Source: Gonapodya sp. JEL0774 (taxonomy: Eukaryota; Monoblepharomycota; Monoblepharidomycetes; Monoblepharidales; Gonapodyaceae). Taken from it: a stretch of 64,000 bases of DNA. Shown here piece by piece: positions 1 through 12,776 of this stretch (positions are counted from its first letter, which is position 1; each line of letters starts with the position of its first letter). A program made the translations under genes and the position numbers. The stretch covers positions 1 through 64,000 of the forward strand of contig JADIIX010000079.1 in the NCBI GenBank assembly GCA_027604505.1, read 5' to 3'. The notes under the pieces were generated by a model. The model did not search any database. It was given only the letters and a program-made list of their open reading frames with translations, and was not told the origin of the DNA.

Positions 1-2029
1 GTTTAAAAGTTTGCAAGCATTTCCACCCTGACTCAGAACACTTTATAGCCCCTCTCTTTCCACCCAACCCTGCTGCTCAAAGAGTCATCTTTAATCGGGA
101 TGCACCTGCTGCAAGAAACATGGCCATTGCTGCTGTGCATTACTCCCATACAGGTCGACGGTTACCCTGGAATAGAGGTCCACATGCCCTTCAACCAGAC
201 CCAGCCAGGTGACAGGAGGCATTGCAAACTGCTGGGCTGCAGAGTCCTCCTCTTCATCCTGGTGGTGGCGGTCCACCTGGTGGCGGCGGCGGTTCTCCTG
301 GTCCTCCTAGCGGCGGTGGCTGCGGTCCTCCTGGTGGTGGCGGCCCTCTTCCCAGTCCTCCTGGTCCTCCTGGCGGCGGTGGCAGTCCTCCCAGTCCTCC
401 TGGTGGTGGTTCTCACGGCACTTCTGGCCATGGTGGTTCTGGCGGTCCACCTGGCAGCTTAGGTTCCCACCCCTTTCCCCAAGATCCTGGCAGCTGCAGC
501 CATTCTCTTGCTCCCCTTAGCAGCGGTCCTTCTGGCCCTCACGGTGGCCGCGGTGGGCCTTTTGCATCTTCTCTGGGTGCAGATGGACTGGTGGTACCTG
601 GAGGAGGTGGTGGTAGACGTTTGGTGCCAAGCGATGAGCATGGTCGTGGGCGTCCCCGGCAACTTGAGCGGGACGGAAACCGAGCTCGCAATCGTGTTGC
701 AAGCGTAGACAGGAGATCAGAGACTTCACTTTGTTCTTTGACATCATCCTCAAAACAGCGCCCGAAGAGTAGTGTGATCAGAGTGAATGGTCGATCTGAC
801 TGCAATGGTAAGTACTTGCTGGACTGTATCCGCTGTGTTTCACTGCAGTCAAGATGATGATCTCCTGTGTTTTGCCTTGAAAATGTGTAGATCTTTTGAG
901 CGACAACAGTGCTCATGACTCACAGTCTCCACTGTCTTCTACGAGGAGAAATAGGGACGGGCGGGGGAGAACAGGTCGTGGGAAGGGGGTGGGGCAAAGG
1001 GCATCTTGTTACACGATCTTGTTTCTTGATTGGTCTCTTATCTCATACCGTTAGGTAAGGGTCATGCTGTCGGCACTGACGTTTTATTTATCTCCAACGC
1101 TGTTGAAAACATTTGCTCATTCGAATCTCCTCTGCCAACCTCTCTGCCAACGACACTTGAATATCTTGCGAATGCAGTCCACGCACAAAAGTCCCAAACC
1201 AGGCAGATTGGTACAACACACCACTGGTGTCTTGATCGTTGGAGTTTGCCCCACAAGAAGGTAACCCTGAGAGAAGCAGATGGATGGAGGGGAGAGTGTG
1301 AGAAAGAGAGCGACGCCTAACTAGCCTCGCGATTGGCCCCTGCACAGTGAGGACTGGAATCTGTGTGGCATGGTGGCCGCTGAGCATAAGAAATCTGACC
1401 AGGAAGAATCAGATGTGCTCAGCACAAGAAGATCTTGGCCCTGGGTATCTGCGAGGACTTCACATTTTTGGTTGCCTGCCTATCACGGCAACGCAGTACT
1501 CTGATGGGAGCCTATCTTGAAGGCATTACTGCAAAACTTGTGGTTTGGTGTTGTGGTCACTGCCGGTAATATATTATTGACAATATATTAACCCATCCCC
1601 TCAGTGTCTGAGCCCATCTGCTTGCACCACATTAATGACATTCACTTCCACATTCATGGCGACTGGGACGTGATGTGCATATACGATATTGACACTCGTT
1701 CACGTTTCGAATTCCTCAATAGAATGTCAAACGCAGGAAACACACCCTCCAGCGCTCCCAATATCGCGTCAAGCAACTCTGGACCAACCCACTGGTGCAC
1801 CCAATTGGGATGGAAATTCTGGGAGAAGGGTAACTCGCCTGTCACAAGGGAGTCTAATCACATAGCGCAGAGGTCTTTGGAGGCATTGGAAGAGGTAGGG
1901 ATGGTGAGGAAGGTGGTCGATGCCTTGTGTTACTACAAAAATGGCCTGGTAACAACGGAGAGGGGCTGTGGTGCGTTATACGGTTATCGTCATGGTGAAA
2001 TGAAAAGTAAACCACCTACTGCTCTATGA
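1..2029 (+). CDS. Unrecognised multi-exon gene, 5' end outside window
   Basis: I do not recognise a family. Frame 3 is open from the window edge to about base 210 (contains LPWNRGPHALQPD). A short GT...AG stretch then leads into a Gly/Pro low-complexity exon, about 240-820, ending near a gtaagt donor. Other stretches that read like exons are 1055-1260 (contains TDVLFISNAVENIC, closed by a gtaacc donor), about 1430-1566 (LMGAYLEGITAKLVVW) and 1604-2029 (preceded by cctcag, closed by TGA; Trp- and Cys-containing, HWCTQLGWKFWEKG). Whether these belong to one gene is inference: the phases of the last joins do not all work out cleanly. It could be a degraded or fast-evolving gene. The next gene is convergent, its stop only about 30 bp away. 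Confidence 0.3.
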
Positions 2030-2059
2030 TACATCTCTCATTACCATATGTATTTAGCA

Positions 2060-3582
2060 TCAAGTCAGGAAGGCCTCTTTGTTCTCTTCCGCAAACTCCT
2101 TCAAGCCAGTTGGCTTCCTTCCCGTCAGCAACTCCACGTCCGGTAAAATTTTCAGTCCAGGTACTTCAGGGGGCGGAACACTGCCCTTAACGCGCTCTTG
2201 GTACATGGTGCGCCGCCGCTCTGCTTCTCGCGCAATGAACTATGAGGTGAGTTTGCCATGATGGTGTGTCAGTGTGGCCAAGCTGCTGGATCATCATCGG
2301 TATCAACTGGAGAATAAGGACAACTGACCTTGATATAGCCCAGTCTACCAACATCAGTCGGGTCTTCCTCCTCTGTCTCTGCATAGAGCTGGTTCCCGTC
2401 CATCATTTCATGGCGGATCTCTCGTCCGACGGCAGCAGAAAAGATTTGGCAAGCCTCGTTCATGGTGGCAATCTGCGTACCAAGCTGGTAGGTTTGACCG
2501 CGATGAGAAGAAGGGTTGAGGAGTACTGCGGCGGCGGAGGCAGCAACTGAACGAAAAGGAGGTCGCGCAACTGTGTTAATCGCTCCAACGGTGATAACTA
2601 TGGCATTAAAAGGTCATCTTACTGTCTTTTCCTGCAATCCACAGTGTCGGGGTGTCAGGAAGGGCGTACCAGGAGATCACCCCGTTTCGTATCCGAGGAC
2701 GTCCGTTGTAGGAGAGACAGTTGTCCATAAATCTGAGCATGCAAAGGAAAGTTACCGACGTCAATTAGAAACTTCTGATTCGCTAATAGTTTCATAGTGG
2801 GGCGAATTAACGCAGTGGTTATATACCTACTCGGCGGGATGGAGGAAGGTGTACCCGTTAGGAAGAACCGCGCGAATGTACGTCTCGACGAGCTCGTGCC
2901 ACGCTAAACAAAGCCACATCATGAGGGAGCGATGTCAAAAAACCATGTTGAAGTTTATCACGCTCACCGATGAGCGGAAAGTAGACCTTCGCCTCCTTTG
3001 GAGGAACCCTCACCCCCAAATGAACAAGGTGCCTAACCCCCACGGCAGCACATGCGTCGGCAAAATATTTTCCTTGCTCACACATTGAGGAGGTGTAAGA
3101 TGTGGCGAGGAAAACTGAGGCGATAGAGTTGTAAAATGCGAGACGGTGAGGAAGGAGAGGTGGGACGACTAACAGGTCGAGTCAAACGCACCAGCATCAA
3201 ATCCACTGAGGAGGTTATGAAATGAGTAGAAATCATCCAGGTCTAAAATCACCGCTTGGCTATCGAGAGCCCGAAGGTCGGCGTTCTAGGTACTTGTTCA
3301 CATCGTCGAAAATTGCTTCCGACTTCCAATCACCTCCCTTTCCTCGCCATTTCCGCCCTTTTTGCTTCACTTCTAGTGGTCCCTACCGTAACGATGGGCT
3401 TGCCCTCGATGAGAGCGCCAGATTTGGCGACGGATTCGAGTTGGGAGAGGAGCAGAGAGCCCTGGAAAACCGATCGCGATTGGACCACTCAATTACACAC
3501 GAAAAGGAGACGCGAGGCGGGGAATACGAACGACGACGCCCGTGGCGCCAGTGACGAGGACGCGGTATTCGTTCGTGGGCAT
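2060..3582 (-). CDS. NmrA-like NAD(P)-binding Rossmann protein
   Basis: Rebuilt on the minus strand from about six exons. The ATG at 3582 opens MPTNEYRVLVTGATG, the Rossmann nucleotide-binding start of atypical SDR/NmrA proteins. Later exons give AVILDLDDFYSFHNLL, then ATSYTSSMCEQGKYFADA and AAVGVRHLVHLGV, the family's substrate-channel block. Next come WHELVETYIRAVLPNGYTFL and NGRPRIRNGVISWYALPD, then YQLGTQIATMNEACQIFSAA. The C-terminus is LTGRKPTGLKEFAEENKEAF before TGA at 2062-2060, a typical family ending. These proteins bind NAD(P)(H) and act as reductases (isoflavone reductase or festuclavine dehydrogenase type) or redox sensors (NmrA). No active-site Tyr-x-x-x-Lys pattern was visible, so sensor versus enzyme is open. 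No signal peptide, so cytosolic. Exon edges are by eye, and the second exon join is least certain. Confidence 0.75.
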
Positions 3583-3903
3583 CGTGTGTGGAATGTCTTT
3601 GGGACGTCCACCTCGCAAGGGAAGGGGCACAAAGGCAAACAATAATACAAGCATAATTTACGCAGTTACGAACGGTGGTGAATTGTGAGAGTGCGCTGGG
3701 CGGCTGTGAAGCGCGCACTAAATTTTCCCTGGTTAGCCCACACGGACTCGCAACATCTTTCTCTGAAACAATTTTTGTGTAAGTTCAATTTCAGGCGAGA
3801 TCCTGGAACTGGCATTAGGGAGAAACATTTCGCAAAGGTCAAAGTTCACAGTGTGCTCCATTCCCCCCCCCAAATCAGCGTTAATGCCATAACTCGGGCC
3901 GCT

Positions 3904-3929
3904 CTCTCTGGCGCGCAAGCGCCAGAGAG
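3904..3929. repeat. Perfect 11-bp hairpin with GCAA tetraloop
   Basis: Arms CTCTCTGGCGC (3904-3914) and GCGCCAGAGAG (3919-3929) are perfect inverted copies around the four bases GCAA, a GNRA-type tetraloop if transcribed. TTAA follows at once. There is no gene within 300 bp, so function is unknown; it could be a terminator-like stem or a small mobile palindrome. Confidence 0.6.
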
Positions 3930-3973
3930 TTAAGCATTAAAAATATGGGCATTCTGACTGCGCTCTCCCTGGG

Positions 3974-4000
3974 AAGAGAACGCGCGTACTCGCGTTCCTT
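3974..4000. repeat. Second GC-rich hairpin, also followed by TTAA
   Basis: GAACGCG (3978-3984) and CGCGTTC (3991-3997) pair around a 6-base loop. The stem extends by AAG/CTT past one bulged A, and TTAA follows immediately, as for the hairpin 50 bp upstream. The pair resembles the double-hairpin palindromes known from chytrid and monoblepharid mitochondria, but that link is inference. Confidence 0.45.
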
Positions 4001-6761
4001 AACTATTGCATGGGCAGCCTCTGCGCGGGTTGTCGTGTTCCCCTATAACAACAGTGTGGCATTTCCGCCTGGAATACTATAGTTAAAGCTTTCTAGGGGT
4101 GGTAGAAGTACTGTAATAGAAATAGACTGTAGTTGCTTGAATGACGGGGCTGCCTGTGAAAAATGAAGGTGCCCCCATGAAATCTGCGTGAATGGTGATG
4201 GTCTTTGTGCCACGGGACCGCCGTCACCTGATGAAGACTAAAGAGATCGTGAACATGCTCGATGTACTGGTAAAAGTTGTGCCCGCGTGTGTGGGCGATC
4301 TTGTGCCGATGGAAACTGGGTGATCGGCCCTCCTGATCGTCCTTTCTCGGTTGCCGACGCTCCGTCGTACTCTGATTCGACGCGCGCGGGGGCTAAAAAT
4401 AATTGATTCAAAATTATCATACTGTAGATGGTCTATGGTGAAAAAGAGCGAAGACAAACGGCCGCGGCTCGCGAGAATCAGCTCGCAATGTGGTTTGGAC
4501 GTCGTCAAAAGCTGCCAAAGAATAGATGTCGGGAACGGAACGTGGGGGAGCCCTACGCGGCACAAATTTGCAAATGGGAAGCTATTCCCCACAAAGTTAC
4601 AACAAGCTATCGTGCGATTTGTACCCCCTTCCCTCGCGCTCTTCGTGTTGCGGGTGTCCTTATCGCGAATGAAGCGCTCGGCGGAAAAACAAAGTACATG
4701 TATTAAGAAACGCAAATCGTAGTCTACCTATGGGGAACGAAGTCTCCATGATGAGCATTCGATTTTACTGTGTGGATCTGTTGGCGGGTGTTACAAGGTC
4801 CAGCACTGGCGAAGATCCCCATTCCCCCTGTCCTCTCACCAACTAAACATGGCGAAATTAATAAAACGATTGGACTGGATGCGCGATGAACGGGAGGGGG
4901 TCGATTGGCGTGGTCGGATGTCAGAACCCGCCCCGTCTCTGGGCAACAGGGCACCTATCGCGGGCTTCCAGCCCTATTGCGAGCTTTCATCTCCATTATG
5001 AAACGTGAACGGTGGGAAAACGATGGAAATTGGACCAGTCAGCTCTGGGTGAAGGTGAGTGCGTAGGGCTGCTCTATTGCTGAATCACATATACTGGACG
5101 CAGTTTGACTCCGTCCCCTCAGAAACTGCGATGGCAATGCTGTCCAGTGTCTATGAATTGGCCGAGAGTGCCTTCACGGGTTAATCGACCTTCGCTCTTG
5201 GTCTCCCGGTTGTTTTGCAGATCCGCTTTCCCACCCACGGCGAGCAGCTCCGACCTCCGGATTGAAACGAAAACGTCAAATACAATGAAAAGCTGTTCTG
5301 TGTAGCCGGTGGATACTGTGGACTGAACGGGTCTTGGTGGAGGTGAGTGAATGCGGTGGTCGAACCCATTGGGGGGCTTTCTTGGTGGGGGATTCCCGCC
5401 TGCGTTCGTGTTTCCGCTTACGAGGACCGCCCACTATGAGAAGTGCGGCGTGAGCTGTCAGACCTCCGGGGTGGGCGTTTCTCATTAGCGAAGCGTGAAG
5501 GATGTGGTGTCAACACCCCTGAGCCGTAGATAAGCACAAAGGAAGCGCGCTACACTGTAATGCAAACCAAATACATTCAAATTTGTGTCTAAGCTAAAAG
5601 TACGCGCTGTGCGCGCTGAACTGTGAGTGCTGGTGGTTAGTTGACCGAACGTGCCGCAGGCCACGGGGTTGCATGATAACGGGGATACCTATATGCTTTG
5701 CTCTACAACTGTATATTCATGAGCCCTTGCTAATGGTGTACGGATCAAAGTGCCGCAGGCCCCGCGCTTGCAGGGGAACCAAGTTAGACCGCAACGTACG
5801 GATTCTGTGCTGAAAGAAGGAACTGCCTCATGTATTGAAAGGGGATATAAAAACTACATGTCTACTCTAAAAGCTATGCCCGTAAACGCGTGTGCACTCC
5901 CTATTTGTGCGTGCGGCTCCTCCTTGCACTGCCGTGCCTCACACCGCACCGACCACATCGCCCCACCAAACCCCCCACACCCCTCCCACCTCCCCCCGCG
6001 CTCTCTCTACTCAACGAGCTTGCATCGCTAGTCCCTCCAACAATTGATGTAACAGCATAACTGTGAACCAGGACTTGAACGCTGCGAAAAAAATACTTGA
6101 TCGCTTCTTGGAGGTTCTCAACAGACTGCCCAGAGAGCCTTGCTTTTCAAGGAGCAATGAAGCACATAAACTAAACACTCGATCGCGGATGGTTGGTCAG
6201 CGCAGCCGGTAATCAATCCGGTATTATTACCCGATTACTAATGGAGATAGTGATCTAGAGCAGGCAGGCTTCACAATATACACTGGAGTTTACAAAGTGT
6301 AAAGATGTTCGAAGAATGTTCGAAAGAATGAGGAAGCTCGAGGCTTCAGGAGAGACTCGCGCTCGACCAACAACACACATGTTCGAGGCTCGACTTGAGC
6401 TTAAATGAGATGTTCGTGACAAGCAGGGAAACTCGGACATTTGGAACAGCAGCTGGGGATGCAGGTGAGGTGTACTGGTGATTGGGGAAGGGAGCAGGGG
6501 CGGATACCAGCTGGAGAGCTTGTCAGAGGTTCTGCAAATAGGAAGTTCAAGTGGAGTGGCACTGAACCACGGAGCAGGAGTAGTTGAGACATCTTGATTA
6601 TGTACGCAAAACAATAAGGAGAAGGTTTTACATGTGTGCATCGTGACTTTGGAAAGCACACTGCAAACACAAACGGAGCAGCCCGTCGACGACAGCAACA
6701 ACCTAAACCACAAACAAGGAACAACATCGCAAGAATCCGAGGAATCCGAGCGAGAAGAGCC

Positions 6762-8515
6762 ATGTCTACTACTCGCAACGTCCTACTGATTGAAGCCGTC
6801 GAAAACGGCCAGGCACAGCGGGTCCGGCAGCTGTTGAGCGAAGGGGCAAACCCTAATGCGCGGAAGCGGGTAACGTTGACCTGCAAGATCGGAAGAGAAA
6901 CGGAAACGGACTCGGTGGAGTGCGAATCCGCGTTGGCGCTGGGGATTCTGCATGCTCATGAGGAAGTTGTGAAGGCTTTGCTTGATGGAGGTGCCGATCC
7001 GAATGGGGCGTGCGAGTGGAAGACGTCAAACTGCAGTAACTGGATGGGTCTGTTGAATGCAGACAGTTGGACCGATCTGTCAAAGCGTTGGGTAGGGTCG
7101 TATTTGTTCCCTTCACCATTGACACTGGCGGTGGCAAGGGGTGGGAAGTGGATGAATTGGGACGGCAGCACATCCAATCCTGCACCAGACTCGGACAACA
7201 AACTGGCAATCAATCTCAAGGGAGGAAGCGTCCAGTTGAGACAACCCAGAGTTTATCAGGACGCCTGCATCTCTCCCTTCGCACTTCAACCTTCCCTCCC
7301 CATTCTCCAAGTCCTCCTCTCTCACGGGGCTGCGGTCACGCAGAGAGAACTGGATGCTGCTTGCAAATGGCCTGATCAATTGTTTTTGCAAGCACTCCAA
7401 CACCATCAGTTCCACCCTCCCACTTCAGTTCCCGCCCACTCCCAACATTCCCCTTCAGCTCCTGCGTCCCCTTCCCCTACTTCTCAGTCCACCGAAACTT
7501 TTCTGGCACTCCTCACCAACAAGGATCGCGAAATAATAGCTCTACGTGCAGAGTTGGATCAAGTCAAGGGTCGGAATGAGGAACTCTCAGTGAGAACGGC
7601 AGTAGCGGAAAGTAAGGTGGAGGAGGTGATGCAGAGGAATGTGGAACATCAGGCAAGGATCACAAACCTGGAAGCCGCAAACCAGGACCTCCAGACACAA
7701 AATTACGCCCTCTCCACGAAAAACGACACTCTCTCCGCAGAAATTCGCACCCTGTCCACAAAAAACGCAGCTTTGGAACGAGAGATTGGAAACCTGGCGC
7801 AACTCACATCCCTCCCACCTGAGCCTCCCACTCGCGAACCCCAGCCACCTCGTACTGTCAAGAAGCTCATGCATGCAATTGCCGAGTATTTTGCACAAGA
7901 TACAGATGAGCTTGATGTCGCAGTAGGTGATGAGATTTATGTGAACCTGGAGTTTGCGGATGGGTGGGGCTTTGTGAGTGCTACAATTTCGTTGCTTGCA
8001 TTTTATGCTCTTCCCTTGAGATGAATGTCTCCTTCCTCTCTCAATCCCCTCCCCTCAACCACCACCAGGGCTTCCACACTGCACGTGGTACAGCTGGTGC
8101 ATTCCCGATCGCATGTGTTAGCGACACCACATCCCAACCTCCTCTGCAAACCCCGTCCATCACCCTGCGCTACGACTCCCGCATCAACGTCCGCTCTGCA
8201 CCTCCCCCTCCCAACCCGTTCCACCCAGTCCACACAGCTCCGCCAATGTCCTCCCAGTACTACGGTGACGTCACTGGCCCGCCACAACGGTCATTTTACC
8301 CTACTGGGCCAACACCACCAGCATCAGGAATGTGGCCTGCGTGGGGTGTAGAATCCAGGGGTGCTGTGTACAGTGCGGGAGGAGGGGACGTGGTGGGGAG
8401 ATTTGGTGGACAGGCTACAGGTTCAGGAACCGAGAGTGGGAGTGGGAGGATGGGGACTGAGACAGAGGTGCTTGGAGCGGAAGTAGGCCGGGTAGGAGCC
8501 GGGCAAGGGAGGTGA
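6762..8515 (+). CDS. Ankyrin-like / coiled-coil / SH3 adaptor protein
   Basis: Two exons, 6762-7973 and 8069-8515, joined at a phase-0 gtgagt...ccag intron of 95 bp, give 552 residues. Residues 1-80 contain ankyrin-type helices (LIEAVENGQAQRVRQLLSEG then LALGILHAHEEVVKALLDGG, each followed by ADPN or ANPN). A third helix pair near 190-215 includes LPILQVLLSHGAAV. A Ser/Pro linker is followed by a heptad-rich coiled coil at about 250-350 (leucine, asparagine and glutamine rich). The SH3 domain (about 370-425) is split by the intron: AIAEYFAQDTDELDVAVGDE and DGWGF before it, TARGTAGAFPIACV after it. The C-terminal 130 residues are Pro, then Gly/Ser rich. It is likely a cytosolic scaffold binding Pro-rich partners. 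An in-frame upstream ATG at 6636 would add 42 basic residues; I prefer 6762 because the ankyrin repeat follows directly. Confidence 0.8.
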
Positions 8516-8831
8516 TTGGTGAACAGGATGACACTTGGAGATGTGGAGTCAGGAAATGGCAGACTGGGCAGGAGGGGTCATTTTAGTATTCTTGCAATAT
8601 TTGTTTCGTTAACGCACTGTGCCGAAGGCCACACAACTGATCCGCTCCCCAACCATCGTTCAACCCGCGCCGTCGCGCTCAACCATCTTCGTTTACTCTC
8701 CCGTGTCTCCCATTTCCGTCATACTCTCGTTCGGTCTCAGTCTCTTCCCCCCACTCTCGCCATCCCATTCCAGTGAGCGAACTACCTACCTGAGCGACCA
8801 CCGCGTCTTCACTCCACAAAGCAAACTCCAC

Positions 8832-11800
8832 ATGACCGCACACGCCGCACTGGAAACACCGGTTGACGTGGTGTCTTTGGGACGCCCTGTGCCGCCCGCT
8901 GCAGCCCGCGTCCGTCGATCGGTGACATTCGCCTCACATGGTTCGCGTGACATTTCGACTCACCGACACACGGAATCTTCCAGTTTGTTGCCAGCTCCCC
9001 ATACACACTCGGTATCTTCCCCATCACTACTGTCTCCTGCGTCTTCTAAGACTCCCGCTTTCATTGCAAGCGGATCTTCCAACTCGGTGACATGCAAATC
9101 TCTGCCCGTTAGACCGTGGATGGAATATGTTCTGGCTGCACGACGAATCACTCAAGTGGAGGAAAGAAGCAAGCCCGGCGGTGGGACGGCTACCGGAGCT
9201 GTCAGAGATACCGCGTCTTCCCCGGCCCACATTGCTTCATCAGGTCTTCCCTCCCTGTTTGTCGACGTCGCTCACTCCAGCAACTCCAGTCAGTCCACTC
9301 TAACTTCAAGTTTCATGAATCTGACCGAAGAATCTCCACTCGCTCGCAAAGAAGTTCCCTCGGAACCATCTACGTTCCTGAATCGTAATGAATTACAGAA
9401 TTCAACTCTAAAGGATATAAACCTGTGTCTCCACACAGTTGACGCTTCCTTGGCTAGTCGTGTATCGGATTTAGTCTACAATACGCTCGTAGGTGAGTGG
9501 GTGAATATAGTTCAGTGTGGAGCACGGATTCTTCAATACACTTCGTGCAGCGTGATGAATTGTCAATGATATTCTCTTGCTCTTGTGTCCTCAGCCTCCC
9601 CCTGCCTTCCCTCTCTCCTATCTTCCACCAACATTCTCTCCTTCCACCCGCACTTCTCCCTTCCATCCGCTATGCCTCTCCTTCGCACATTATTGTTCGC
9701 AGTAATGCAATACAATTGCGCACCAAATTCCATCACACAGAAAGTGCCGAAAGTGGTACTCTACCCAGAGACGGGTCTCAAGTTACATCCAATCCAGTTC
9801 GGAGCGTCTACGCTGGAATCAGAATTTGCGGTGGAACTGGAATTGGTCAAGGAGATGGACCAAGTCCTACAGCAACACGCTGTCAAAATCGCCGCACAAG
9901 TGGCGAGGTGGAGAGTCGAGAGAGGAAACAGGATTGATGGTTCCGTTGTCAGCACGGATGGAAATGAGGTTGCCAGGGGTTCAAAGACGGCGATAGATAG
10001 AGCGGTCATCGGCGGGAGTACTACAGGCAACAGTGCTATATCTCATGATGGTGTGGGACTGACGCACGGTGGGTTCCGACAAGCGACTGATCTTCAGTCA
10101 ACACCGTTAGTCTCATCATCCACATGATCTCCCTCCAAAACCTTTAAAGCTCAAACTATTTGTCTTGCGTTCTGTTCTCAGGATGCTGCTTCCTTTTCCC
10201 CTCTCTGGTTCTCCCCATCTTCCCTCTCACACTCTCGGTACCTCTGTGGTGTCCCGTTGTACCAACCACGGTATCACAGAGGCACCGACAGGCCCAGGGA
10301 GGACCAAAGCGAAATCGGGACGCTGGAATTGGATTTGCCTGCAGTGATCGCGGGCATGGTCGCAGCGCATACCGCGAGGACGGTGGGGCTGACAGAGCGT
10401 TTGGATGGGGGGGGTGGATTGTCTCTCATTGGGGATGGAAGTGGTGTTCGGTGTGAGGTGGCGCTTTCTGGAGGTGGTGCCGGAGAAACAGAGACGGCTG
10501 CGGTGGCTGCAGCAGCGGCTGTACTTAATCGCTTGGATCTGTCTGATGCCAAGAATGAGTTAAGGAAGGCGGGAAAACGAAGAGAAGGCACGATGGTGCA
10601 TTCATTTTTGAATCTACCAGACAAAATCGATGCACGACGGTATAGAGGGCTTCCGAGTGGGTCGTCCTCGTTTGCTCTGCCATTCGGTGATCGCAGATCC
10701 CCTGGAATCATTAGAACGCTTTCACAGACCTCCACCCCACCCCACCCCCTCCAATCGCACGGCGCGTTGTCCTTCTCTCTCCATCCAATACCCTTTCCGC
10801 CGTTCCATGGGGTATGAGAAAGGCTCACCTCGAGTGGTCTGGGGAGTGGAGTGGTCTCGGATACGGGGATGACGATGGAAAGGAAACCGAAAAGGCAGCC
10901 AGGGCTTTTGGAAGAGCCTCGGTGAAGGAATTAGAGACAGCAGTAGCAGGTAGTGCTTCAGGGTGTCGCTGCAGTCACAAAGGAGTTTCACCCACTCAAC
11001 AAACTTTTAATTTTTTTTCCGCTGCACCTTGGCAGATTTCTCAACTCATGCGATCCTCTATGTGACTCGCTCTCTGCATCGTGCTGAGACGGAAGACGTT
11101 GTTGGACATGTGATGGATATGAACTCCCGGCTACCTCTGACAATTGCGCAATCCACCACTGACAGAGAGGGGCGTTCCGAATTGGATTCGGAAGCTGGGT
11201 GGGTTCTTGCGGACATTCAGCATCTTGTGAATGATATGGTGGTTGGTAATGTGGACGGGGGAAAGGTCGAGAGATCGACAGCAAGCGGTCTTGGTGGGTT
11301 CTAAACTATTCAAAGGAGGTGGCACGTTTTTGTGGATGTTTCTTTATTATTTTAAGAATTGTGTTGCAATTGAATCGTTCTTCTCAACAGGGAACTGCGT
11401 TCGTGTGCCACCTACAGCCACGACACCTGGGTGTTTCTTGGCACTTCTGGTTCGTGAAAAGTACCGAGACCGCTTTTTCAATTTAACTGCGCGGGATGAT
11501 CTTCTGACGGCTGGCGACGGCAGTGGAGATCGTGAGTTTGATCCGGACAACAGAGATCGAGAGGGCGGAGAAAATATCACCCCATCTGACCCAATCAAGT
11601 CTCCTCGACGGAGAAGACGAAGACGTGGGTCATCCTTGTCGGCGCCAACGAGAAGAGCCATCGAGTCGCAAAGTGGTGACACAGACCACTCAGGGCTCGT
11701 AGCAAGAGCCGCAAGCATGCCAACTCTGTCCGTGTTGGGATTAGGAGATCGCGGTTTCAGAACTGGTCTTGACGTGTGGAAGCATGCTGCTGGAGGTGGT

Positions 11801-12776
11801 GCGTCACCGCGACCTGTAGGATTGGAGGTAATGGGGACTGCAATAAGCTGGCCTCATGGACTTGGTGAAAGGAGTGGAGACGGAGATGGGACTCCGATAC
11901 AGCGCAGGAAGGAAAGGAAGAGAGTGGAGGAGAGGTGGTCGTATCCGGTGAGTTGGAGCAATGAGTCTGCGCTGACGAATCCAAAGATGTAACCATGATG
12001 ATGATTCGCTTTTCAACATTATTGTCTCTCTGTCCGACATCGTAGGTTCCGAATCCGAAAGTGTGGAAATGAAGGCAGTGATGATATGTATGGATGTTGA
12101 GCTGTTTGCAAAAAATGCGTCTGGACGGGAACAATTAGTAGGTCCCATTGTGTAAACATATTTCATGAATGGAATTCACAGCCGTGATGAGAGAGATGAT
12201 GGTCAATCCAGCCAAAGAACAATACTGCAGTACCTCGAGCAGTTGTCGGCGGCGATTGCGGATGATAGCTGGGGAGCGACTAGAATGCCTTGTGGTGGTA
12301 TGGGCGCGTGGGAATGCACTCTCACACGGTCTTTTATGAGGTGCAACTATCGATGGAGCATACTCGGCTGGGGAGCATCTGTGATGAAGTCAGCCATGTT
12401 GGCTGCTCGTGGATGGTACTAGGAGGGGAACATCATGTGAAAATGGACCAGGCGCATTTTGGCAAAACGCATCAGTTCAGGTCGGGAAAGAATGCTTGTT
12501 CCATTTTTCGTTCATTTATCGACATGGGGGGAAGAAATGTTGGTTGGCGTGTTTCGTTTCGGGGTGAACAGGGTGGTAGAGAAGCGTATCGGGAATAGAG
12601 TTTTCAAGACCCGTCATCTGCGCCAGAATCACTCCCGTCTTCTGCTGATCGTCTCAGGTGATTTGGTGCGGCGTCCTCTCTTCAACCTGACTCACCATAT
12701 TACGGTATCAGTCACTGAACACCGACTTAATTGGCACGGCGAGCACCGTCAAAACTGGCCAAAATGGGACTTTTGA
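8832..12776 (+). CDS. Unrecognised multi-exon protein, low complexity
   Basis: No known domain was recognised. The first exon (ATG 8832, to 9492) is Ser/Pro/Thr rich and ends with LHTVDASLASRVSDLVYNTL. A gtgagt...cctcag intron joins in phase to 9595, an exon with LLRTLLFAVMQYNCAPNS and KEMDQVLQQHAVKIAAQVAR. Exon 3 begins about 10182 (GTLELDLPAVIAGMVAAHTA). Later exon-like stretches are about 11040-11290 (HRAETEDVVGHVMDMNSRLP) and 11400-11955 (an Arg-rich run near SPRRRRRRRGSS, possible nuclear signal). A short terminal exon could stop at 12072. Alternatively the frame continues through 12046-12140 (VEMKAVMICMDVELFAKNAS) to a stop at 12776. Helical segments separated by disordered, basic stretches suggest a nuclear or scaffold protein, but function is unknown. 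Exon 3 to 4 phase is unresolved. Confidence 0.4.

Larger units (their letters stand above)
3583..6761. other. 3.2 kb with no convincing gene
   Basis: Open frames here are short, overlap on both strands and have no recognisable motifs. Two hairpins lie at 3904-3929 and 3974-4000. One weak spliced candidate runs on the plus strand from about 4998 to 5288: exon-like pieces separated by gtgagt...ctcag and gttaat...tgcag introns, containing AMAMLSSVYELAESAF and ending with a basic KRKRQIQ tail. Its first exon is uncertain, so I do not call it a gene. A 12-base core GTGCCGCAGGCC occurs twice, at 5651 and 5750, in about 26 bp of similar sequence. Confidence 0.4.

Noticed and set aside
222-857. Collagen-like gene
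   Set aside because: Gly and Pro are abundant but there is no Gly-X-Y periodicity; it is low-complexity sequence.
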